From JANMDU01 sp031375105 (GTDB lineage: Bacteria > Pseudomonadota > Gammaproteobacteria > Burkholderiales > Burkholderiaceae_C), in the NCBI GenBank assembly GCA_031375105.1, contig JANMHJ010000007.1, positions 1-53,790 on the forward strand: a stretch of 53,790 nt of DNA. Direction: 5' to 3'. Made by a program: the position numbers and the translations under genes. The notes under the pieces are model-generated. The model was given only the letters and a program-made list of their open reading frames with translations. It did no database searches and was not told where the DNA came from. Each line of letters opens with the position of its first letter. Positions within the stretch are counted from its first letter, which is position 1. Shown piece by piece: positions 48,095 to 53,790 of this stretch.

Positions 48095-48598
48095 ATGGCA
48101 GCTATGAAGCGCATTGCAGTCTATTCCGGCACCTTTGACCCGATCACCCTAGGCCATGAGGATGTGATTTTTCGTGCAGCGCGCATGTTTGACACCTTGA
48201 TCGTCGCGGTATCTGTTGCGCACAGTAAAAAAACGCTGTTTGAGCTGAATGCCCGCATAGAACTTGCGCAGAACGCTCTTAAAACAATAGCAAATGTGCA
48301 GCTAATGCCGTTTGACGGCTTGATCGTGGATTTTTGTTCAAAGCAGGCTGCGCAGACCATCGTGCGCGGCATCCGAAACGCCACCGATTTGGATTACGAA
48401 GCCCAAATGGCCGCGATGAATCGCAAAATGCGCAGCTCTGTAGACACTGTGTTTCTTCTGCCCACACCCGATGTGCAATGCATCAGCTCCACGCTCGTGC
48501 GCGAAATCAGTAAACTCGGCGGCGATGTGAGCCGGATGGTCAGCCCAAAGGTGGCACAGGCACTCGAAGCCGCGCATCGTCCGAAGCTTCAAGCTTGA
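48095..48598 (+). CDS. coaD: Phosphopantetheine adenylyltransferase
   Basis: 167 residues from ATG 48095, with GAGGCGGG upstream; ATG 48104 is equally near the conserved start. Motifs: RIAVYSGTFDPITLGHEDVI with the TFDP and T-x-GH nucleotide site, and VRGIRNATDLDYEAQMAAMN and QCISSTLVREISKLGGDVS (ISST). It catalyses the penultimate step of coenzyme A synthesis. It lies directly after the PIN toxin and before the ferredoxin, a pairing common in proteobacteria. Confidence 0.96.
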   Translation: MAAMKRIAVYSGTFDPITLGHEDVIFRAARMFDTLIVAVSVAHSKKTLFELNARIELAQNALKTIANVQLMPFDGLIVDFCSKQAAQTIVRGIRNATDLDYEAQMAAMNRKMRSSVDTVFLLPTPDVQCISSTLVREISKLGGDVSRMVSPKVAQALEAAHRPKLQA

Positions 48599-48622
48599 AA
48601 CGCAAAAAAATAGGGCGCAATC

Positions 48623-48886
48623 ATGGCTTTGAGAATCACCGACGAATGCATCAACTGCGATGTCTGCGAGCCCGAATGCCCAAACGAGGCGATTTACATG
48701 GGCAAAGAGATCTACGAAATCCATCCCCACAAATGCACCGAATGCGTAGGCCATTTTGATGAGCCGCAATGCGTGCAGGTCTGCCCCGTGGCTTGTATTG
48801 ATACGCATCCCGAGCATGTGGAAACGCAAGAAACCCTGTATCAGAGGTTCGTGCGTTTGCAGGCGCAAGATCGCGCTCAGGCTTGA
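48623..48886 (+). CDS. yfhL: YfhL-type 2[4Fe-4S] ferredoxin
   Basis: 87 residues with two iron-sulfur motifs: CINCDVCEPECP and CTECVGHFDEPQCVQVCP, the second with the long spacing typical of this ferredoxin type. It carries electrons at low potential in the cytoplasm. It follows coaD by 24 bp, a common gene pair. The dispersed repeat copy 13 lies 27 bp downstream. Confidence 0.95.
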   Translation: MALRITDECINCDVCEPECPNEAIYMGKEIYEIHPHKCTECVGHFDEPQCVQVCPVACIDTHPEHVETQETLYQRFVRLQAQDRAQA

Positions 48887-48912
48887 GGCGCTGCACCTGA
48901 TGCAGGAGTCAA

Positions 48913-48956
48913 TATGCTATAAATATAATAGCATACTATGCACATAATATAACGGG
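48913..48956 (+). repeat. Dispersed palindromic repeat, copy 13 (intergenic)
   Basis: ATGCTATAAATATAATAGCA, then TACTATGCACATAATATAACGGG. It lies between the ferredoxin and the converging dctM gene. It is the most AT-rich copy. With no other hairpin in the gap it may act as a transcript end. Confidence 0.78.
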
Positions 48957-48976
48957 CAATGCCCTAAAACACTCTC

Positions 48977-50269
48977 TTATTTCATCAAACCAGGCAACCA
49001 CAGGCTGATCTGCGGAAACGCCACCAGCAAGATCAACACGCCAATCATCGTGGCCACAAAAGGCCAGCAGCCTTTGAAGATGTTGCCCAAACCCACACCG
49101 GGCAGCAGGCTGTTGAGCACGAAAAGATTCATGCCCACCGGCGGCGAGATCAACCCAATCTGCACGATCATCACGATCAACACGCCAAACCACACCGGAT
49201 CAAAGCCTAATGCCGTGACGATCGGGAAGAAGAGGGGAATCGTCAGCAGCACCATCGTCAACTCTTCCATCACAGTGCCCAGAATCACGTAAATCAACAT
49301 CATGGCCGCAATGATCATCACAGGCGACAAGCCCAGATGCGTGATCCAATCTTTCAGATCATTGGGCATGCTGGTGAAGTTTACAAAATTGGCAAAAATC
49401 GTGGCGGCGATCAGCAGGGTGAACAGCATGGCCGTGGTGCGGGCCGATTCCACCAACACTTGAAACAACACGGCCCACGTGAGCCGACGCCGCAGCAGGG
49501 CGAACATAAAAGCGCCGGAAGCGCCAATACCTGCGCCTTCGGTGGCGGTAAACACGCCGCCATAAATGCCTCCAAGCACGATGATTACCAGCACCAAGAC
49601 GCCCCAGATGCCGCGCAGCGCTTTCCAGCGATCAGGCCAAGAGGTTCTCTCACCCGGCGGCGCATGCTCGGGGTCGCGCGAGGTCATGAAGACAATGCAC
49701 AGCATCAACATGGCGGCCGTGATCAAACCGGGGATCACGCCTGCAGCAAATAGTTTGCCAATATTCGTTTCAGTGACGATGCCATAGATCACCATGATGG
49801 TGGACGGCGGAATCATGATGCCTAAGGTGCCACCCGCAGCCATCACGCCAGTGGAGAGCGAATCGGAATAACCCAGCTTTTTCATGCTCGGGTAAGCGAC
49901 CTTGCTCATGGTGGCGGCAGTGGCGATCGATGAACCGCAGATCGCACCAAAACCTGCACAGGCCAGCACGGTGGCATGCGCCAAGCCGCCACGCAGGTGG
50001 CCGATAAACGCATAGGCGGCAGCAAACAATTCGTGAGCGAGGCCGGCGCGCGCCACGAAGTTGCCCATGAGGATGAACAGGGGTATCACAGACAGCGTGT
50101 AAGCGAAACCTGTTTCCTGCACCACCTGGGCCGTGCTCGCAAAAGCGGGGGCCCAGCCGCGTGTCAAACCGATGCCAACCACGCCAACAATCGCCATCGC
50201 AAAAGCCAAGGGCATGCGCAGCAGTGCCATGATGAAGATCGCTGCAAAGCCAAGCAAGGCTTCGGTCAC
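48977..50269 (-). CDS. dctM: TRAP transporter large permease, DctM-like
   Basis: 430 residues from GTG 50269, overlapping the dctQ stop by GTGA. About 12 hydrophobic helices; signatures include RMPLAFAMAIVGVVGIGL, MGNFVARAGLAHELFAAAYA, GSSIATAATMSKVAYPSMKKLGYS and MIPPSTIMVIYGI. It forms the sodium-coupled channel of a TRAP importer with DctQ and the binding protein DctP. The substrate is likely a carboxylate. Confidence 0.94.
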   Translation of the reverse strand: MTEALLGFAAIFIMALLRMPLAFAMAIVGVVGIGLTRGWAPAFASTAQVVQETGFAYTLSVIPLFILMGNFVARAGLAHELFAAAYAFIGHLRGGLAHATVLACAGFGAICGSSIATAATMSKVAYPSMKKLGYSDSLSTGVMAAGGTLGIMIPPSTIMVIYGIVTETNIGKLFAAGVIPGLITAAMLMLCIVFMTSRDPEHAPPGERTSWPDRWKALRGIWGVLVLVIIVLGGIYGGVFTATEGAGIGASGAFMFALLRRRLTWAVLFQVLVESARTTAMLFTLLIAATIFANFVNFTSMPNDLKDWITHLGLSPVMIIAAMMLIYVILGTVMEELTMVLLTIPLFFPIVTALGFDPVWFGVLIVMIVQIGLISPPVGMNLFVLNSLLPGVGLGNIFKGCWPFVATMIGVLILLVAFPQISLWLPGLMK

Positions 50270-50763
50270 AGTGCAGCCCCTTCGCCTTCAGCCGCTTCGC
50301 GTCCAGGAAAAATTGCCAGCACGGCATGCACGATGCCCGTGATGCCGCAAAACACGGCCATGCCCCAAATGAAAGGTGCTTTGGGGATTTTCAGCTGTGC
50401 CGTGGTTTCCCCATAGCCTGCAAACTGCGTACCGGTTTGCCACATAAGCACCGCCAGCGCCAGCATGAGGCCTGCGCAAACGAGATGGATCAATGCTTTC
50501 TGCAACTTGACGACCCAATCTGGCCAAACGCGATCCAGTGAATCAAAAATCACATGCTCGCCGCGCTCGCTCACCAAGGGTAAGCCGGCAAAAATCACAA
50601 TCACCATCAGCAGCTCCGTCATTTCGAGCGAGCCGGGGATGGAGTTTGAGAGTAATTTGCGGCCGCTCACGTCAAAAAACGTGAGCACCATAATGGCAAA
50701 CAGCGCGCTGGCGCAGAGCAAGCCGCAGAGTTTGTCGAGCAGGGATTGGAGTTTCAGACGCAA
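50266..50763 (-). CDS. dctQ: TRAP transporter small permease, DctQ-like
   Basis: 165 residues with four hydrophobic helices. FFDVSGRKLLSNSIPGSLEM and ERGEHVIFDSLDRVWPDWV are typical DctQ stretches. It pairs with DctM to form the membrane unit. The gene lies 2 bp after dctP and overlaps dctM, making a compact dctPQM operon. Confidence 0.92.
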   Translation of the reverse strand: MRLKLQSLLDKLCGLLCASALFAIMVLTFFDVSGRKLLSNSIPGSLEMTELLMVIVIFAGLPLVSERGEHVIFDSLDRVWPDWVVKLQKALIHLVCAGLMLALAVLMWQTGTQFAGYGETTAQLKIPKAPFIWGMAVFCGITGIVHAVLAIFPGREAAEGEGAAL

Positions 50764-50765
50764 GC

Positions 50766-51779
50766 TTATTTCTCGGCCTTGGCAATCTCAGCGCGGAATT
50801 CAGCGAGCACGGCTTTGGCATTCTTCAAGCCTTTGGCTTCAGCATCGGTGATCCATTTGATTTCTAATGGCGCCGTCTTGGCTTTCACGTCGGCGACAAA
50901 CTTTGCATCCGCCTTGGTGATCAGCACATTGTTAGCCTGCATAAGCGCCGTTGCGCGGCGATCGACTTTATCCCAGCCACGGCCGTAAATCCGCGCCGCG
51001 ACATCGCCGCTGATCGCATCCACCGCTTTTTTCTCGTCAGCCGTGAGCTTGTCGTACTTGCCTTGGTTCATGACAAAAGCGAAACTCGTGTTGTATAGAC
51101 CGCCGGGGAAGGTGGTAGCGTGCTTGATGATTTTGTCGATGCGGAATGATTCGGTGGATTCAGCCGGGAAGAGGGTGCCATCCATCACGCCGCTGTTGAG
51201 CAGTTCAAAGGATTCTGGCGCGGGTTTGAGCGTGACGTTCATGCCTAAAGCTTTGGAAATGTCATTGACCATGCCGCCTCCGACGCGAAATTTCAGGCCG
51301 CCCAGATCCTCCACCTTGCTGATTGATCGCTTGGTGTTAAACACAATGCCGGGGCCGTGGGTGAAATAGGCAATCACCTTCATGCCTTGGTGCTCGGCTG
51401 CAAACTGCGGATACTTGGTGGCGACCTTGTTGTATGCCACTGAGATGGGTTCTGAGTAGTTGCCCAAGAAAGGCAGCTCAGCCATTTGAGTGTGAATGTA
51501 GCGGCCTGGCTGGTAGCCTTGCACGGAATAGCTGATGTCGGCCAAGCCGTTTTTCACGGCATCAAACGTGCCGGGAGGGGCTGAGACGGCGCGCGGCAAA
51601 ATGTTGCACTTCATCTTTCCGCTGGTATTTTTCTCCAGCAAATCGCACCACTCCTTTTGCGCCATCGACAGTGTGTGGGTGGGGGGCAACCAGCTGGATG
51701 CGGTAATGACGGTTTGCGCTTGCAGACCGAAGCTACTGGCGACGGCAAAGGTAGCAAAAGAGATGGCTTTGAGTTTCAT
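50766..51779 (-). CDS. dctP: TRAP transporter periplasmic binding protein, DctP-like
   Basis: 337 residues from ATG 51779, with AGGAG upstream. Signal peptide MKLKAISFATFAVASSFGLQ with cleavage near LQA-Q. The mature part starts TVITASSWLPPTHTLSMAQK. DctP features include GLKFRVGGGMVNDISKALGM, with the conserved Arg that salt-bridges a ligand carboxylate, and GVMDGTLFPAEST. It captures the substrate for DctQM. The specific ligand is not deducible. Confidence 0.92.
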   Translation of the reverse strand: MKLKAISFATFAVASSFGLQAQTVITASSWLPPTHTLSMAQKEWCDLLEKNTSGKMKCNILPRAVSAPPGTFDAVKNGLADISYSVQGYQPGRYIHTQMAELPFLGNYSEPISVAYNKVATKYPQFAAEHQGMKVIAYFTHGPGIVFNTKRSISKVEDLGGLKFRVGGGMVNDISKALGMNVTLKPAPESFELLNSGVMDGTLFPAESTESFRIDKIIKHATTFPGGLYNTSFAFVMNQGKYDKLTADEKKAVDAISGDVAARIYGRGWDKVDRRATALMQANNVLITKADAKFVADVKAKTAPLEIKWITDAEAKGLKNAKAVLAEFRAEIAKAEK

Positions 51780-51975
51780 AGTGGCTCCTGAAAGGGAAAG
51801 GCAAAATTCGTATGTATTCAAACGGTTGCTGCACTGCAATGTAACGTGCGCACCCGAAGTGCGTCGTAATGACTTACCCGAATTTCCCGACTACTGAGAC
51901 GGGAAACTGCAAATCAACTGTCTTCAGCCAGACAGAATTTAGAGTTGCAGCCTCAAACTCAGCCTGAAAGCTGCC

Positions 51976-51981
51976 TATAAT
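51976..51981 (+). promoter_or_regulatory. -10 element of the etfB promoter
   Basis: TATAAT is perfect. The hexamer at -35 spacing (TCAAAC, 51953-51958) is poor. The palindromic operator-like site follows 9 bp downstream, about where transcription should begin. The remainder of the 337 bp gap (51780-52116) shows no gene. Confidence 0.6.
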
Positions 51982-51990
51982 CTGAAAAAT

Positions 51991-52004
51991 AGAACGACCG
52001 TTCT
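51991..52004. promoter_or_regulatory. Palindromic operator-like site before etfB
   Basis: AGAACGACCGTTCT is a perfect dyad (6-bp arms around AC, centred at 51997-51998), placed just after the -10 element so that bound protein would block initiation. Its GAACG-N2-CGTTC form resembles TetR-family operators of fatty-acid metabolism. No such regulator is encoded in the window. Confidence 0.6.
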
Positions 52005-52116
52005 TTTCTAGAGATTCACGCGATTCAGCTGAGATTGCTGCACCGCAATCTACAATCAGCGGTTGATCAGCAGTTTACGTAAACGTCAATCTAGAAGCAA
52101 ATTGGAGCACGAGCAT

Positions 52117-52866
52117 ATGAAGGTATTGGTCGCAGTCAAACGGGTGGTAGATTACAACGTGAAAGTCCGTGTGAAATCGGATGGCACGGGTGTGGATATT
52201 GCCAACGTCAAAATGAGCATGAACCCCTTTGATGAAATCGCGGTGGAAGAAGCCACGCGCCTCAAAGAAAAAGGCTTTGCAAGCGAAGTGATCGTGGTCT
52301 CTTGCGGCCCGACGCAATGCCAAGAAACGCTGCGCACTGCCATGGCCATTGGCGCAGATCGCGCCATTCATGTCGAGACGAACGAAGAATTGCAGCCTCT
52401 CGCCGTCGCCAAGCTGCTCAAAGCTATTTTCGATAAAGAGCAACCCGGCCTCGTTATTCTCGGCAAGCAAGCCATCGATGATGATTGCAACCAGACGGGT
52501 CAGATGCTCGCTGCATTGGCGGATTTGCCCCAAGCCACATTTGCCAGCAAAGTAGAAATCGTGGATGGCAAAGCACACGTCACCCGCGAAGTCGATGGTG
52601 GCTTGGAAACTTTATCTGTCAGCATGCCAGCAGTTATTACGACTGATCTGCGCCTCAATGAGCCGCGATACGTGACGCTGCCCAACATCATGAAGGCCAA
52701 GAAGAAGCAGCTCGATGTGTTCAAACCTGAAGACTTAGGCGTAGATGTTGCGCCACGCATCAAGACGCTCAAAGTGACTGAGCCTGCTAAACGCGGCGCG
52801 GGTATCAAGGTGGCCGATGTGGCGACCTTGGTGGATAAATTGAAAAACGTAGCAAAAGTTATTTAA
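52117..52866 (+). CDS. etfB: Electron transfer flavoprotein beta subunit
   Basis: 249 residues from ATG 52117 (MKVLVAVKRVVDYNVKVRVK); GGAG lies 10 bases upstream and a longer frame exists. Motifs: SMNPFDEIAVEEATRLKEKG, VIVVSCGPTQCQETLRTAMAIGADRAIH and LVILGKQAIDDDCNQTGQMLA. With EtfA it carries electrons from acyl-CoA dehydrogenases to the quinone pool through ETF-QO. It lies 13 bp before etfA and has a promoter with an operator-like dyad upstream. Confidence 0.96.
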   Translation: MKVLVAVKRVVDYNVKVRVKSDGTGVDIANVKMSMNPFDEIAVEEATRLKEKGFASEVIVVSCGPTQCQETLRTAMAIGADRAIHVETNEELQPLAVAKLLKAIFDKEQPGLVILGKQAIDDDCNQTGQMLAALADLPQATFASKVEIVDGKAHVTREVDGGLETLSVSMPAVITTDLRLNEPRYVTLPNIMKAKKKQLDVFKPEDLGVDVAPRIKTLKVTEPAKRGAGIKVADVATLVDKLKNVAKVI

Positions 52867-52879
52867 AGGTCACCAGATC

Positions 52880-53790
52880 ATGACAACTCTCGTTATTGCA
52901 GAACACAACAACGCCTCCATCAAGGGCGCAACCCTCAACACAGTCACTGCAGCCTTGGCTTGCGGCGGCGAAGTGCATGTGCTGGTAGCAGGCAGCGGCG
53001 CGGGCGCAGCAGCAACAGCAGCGGCTGCGATTGCTGGCGTCAGCAAAGTCATTCACGCTGATGGCGCGCAGTTTGCCAACGGCTTGGCTGAAAACATGGC
53101 AGCGCAAGTGCTAGCCATCGCGCCGGCCTATTCGCACATCCTCTTTCCATCGACTGCATCGGGCAAAAACATCGCGCCCCGCGTGGCGGCCAAGCTCGAT
53201 GTGGGCCAGATTTCTGACATTACCAAGGTCGACAGCCCAGACACGTTTGAGCGCGGCATTTACGCAGGCAACGCGGTTGCGACCGTGCAATCCAGTGATG
53301 CGGTGAAAGTCATCACCGTGCGAACGACTGGCTTTGACCCAGCAGCAGCGACCGGCGGCTCAGCTTCGATTGATGTCGTCACAGCAGCAGCCGATTCCGG
53401 CAAGAGCAACTTTGTCGGTTCTGAGATTGCCAAGCTAGATCGCCCTGAATTGACAGCTGCCAAAATCATTGTTTCTGGCGGACGGGCATTAGGCTCGGCA
53501 GAAAAATTCAATGAGGTGATGTCGCCGCTGGCCGACAAGCTCGGCGCAGCGCTTGGCGCTTCACGCGCTGCAGTCGATGCGGGCTACGCCCCCAACGATT
53601 GGCAAGTCGGCCAAACAGGAAAAATCGTCGCGCCTCAGCTGTACGTGGCCTGCGGTATATCTGGCGCAATCCAACATCTGGCCGGCATGAAAGACAGCAA
53701 AGTCATCGTGGCGATCAACAAAGACGAAGAAGCGCCAATTTTCAGCGTGGCTGATTACGGTTTGGTGGCTGACTTGTTCACCGCCGTGCC
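52880..53790 (+). CDS. etfA: Electron transfer flavoprotein alpha subunit, cut by the window end
   Basis: At least 303 residues, incomplete at the right edge; the family is about 310, so only a few are missing. MTTLVIAEHNNASIKGATLN starts the N-terminal domain. The FAD-binding domain shows IIVSGGRALGSAEKF, GASRAAVDAGYAPNDWQVGQ, TGKIVAPQLYVACGISGAIQH and VAINKDEEAPIFSVADYGLV. ATG 52880 is 13 bp after etfB; no stop appears before 53790. Function as for EtfB. Confidence 0.96.
   Translation, partial: MTTLVIAEHNNASIKGATLNTVTAALACGGEVHVLVAGSGAGAAATAAAAIAGVSKVIHADGAQFANGLAENMAAQVLAIAPAYSHILFPSTASGKNIAPRVAAKLDVGQISDITKVDSPDTFERGIYAGNAVATVQSSDAVKVITVRTTGFDPAAATGGSASIDVVTAAADSGKSNFVGSEIAKLDRPELTAAKIIVSGGRALGSAEKFNEVMSPLADKLGAALGASRAAVDAGYAPNDWQVGQTGKIVAPQLYVACGISGAIQHLAGMKDSKVIVAINKDEEAPIFSVADYGLVADLFTAV

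Noticed and set aside
48256..48320. A repeat-like stretch in coaD (GCGCAGAACGCTCTTAAAAC then AATAGCA)
   Set aside because: The encoded AQNALKTIANVQLMPFDGL fits the normal CoaD sequence at this place, so similarity to the dispersed repeat is probably chance.
1..53790. CRISPR array, prophage, tRNA or rRNA genes
   Set aside because: No regularly spaced repeats, phage structural genes, or recognisable tRNA or rRNA sequences were seen on either strand.

Overview
The window looks like chromosome from a betaproteobacterium of the order Burkholderiales, most likely the family Comamonadaceae. The evidence is the glnA-ntrB-ntrC order, the rpmI-rplT-pheS-pheT-ihfA block, the TRAP and etfBA genes, a complete IS30-family element, and a dispersed ~45-55 bp repeat of a kind I associate with Comamonadaceae genomes. 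No rRNA, tRNA, CRISPR array or prophage was seen. Coding density is very high and GC looks moderate; I did not count it.

Layout. 1-3 kb: the edge of an unidentified gene, an alpha/beta hydrolase, a VapBC-like toxin-antitoxin pair and xdhC. 3-5.4 kb: rhlE and an intact IS30 element. 5.4-10.7 kb: nitrogen control (NtrC sites, a sigma-54 promoter, glnA, a secreted coiled-coil protein, ntrB, ntrC). 10.7-15.5 kb: rpmI, rplT, pheS, pheT, ihfA. 15.6-28.2 kb: a selenium region with a YHS lipoprotein, a selD fusion, the selenosugar synthase senB, the selenoneine synthase senA, an SMR exporter, a patatin-like lipoprotein, egtD, a PhnD/C/E/E-type putative selenate ABC transporter, and two more YHS lipoproteins. 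28.2-34.2 kb: an ATP-grasp enzyme, DUF3047 and DUF547 proteins, a VTT-domain/flavin disulfide reductase fusion and a CDP-alcohol phosphatidyltransferase. 34.2-42.3 kb: glutaminase, a YnjBCD-type importer, a nucleoside hydrolase, a fusion of the two 'rSAM/selenodomain-associated' transferases, and an APH-fold kinase. 42.4-48.9 kb: ftsY, rsmD, an AT-rich orphan, an MFS pump, a membrane Mrr-like protein, a second VapBC-like pair, coaD and a ferredoxin. 49-53.8 kb: a TRAP transporter (dctPQM) and etfB-etfA, cut by the window end.

How the parts fit. The selenium region can be read as one pathway. The ABC transporter imports a selenium oxyanion. The SelD fusion makes selenophosphate. SenB makes a selenosugar, EgtD makes hercynine, and SenA joins them towards selenoneine. 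The SMR exporter, patatin, ATP-grasp and three YHS proteins are unassigned but sit inside or against it. YHS proteins have selenocysteine-containing relatives.

The most unusual feature is the dispersed palindromic repeat. I found twelve clear copies and one degenerate copy. Eight clear copies lie inside protein genes and keep the reading frame, adding about 16 residues to linkers, a signal peptide or a transmembrane helix. The copies read in the sense orientation all use the same frame, so the element behaves like a portable peptide module.
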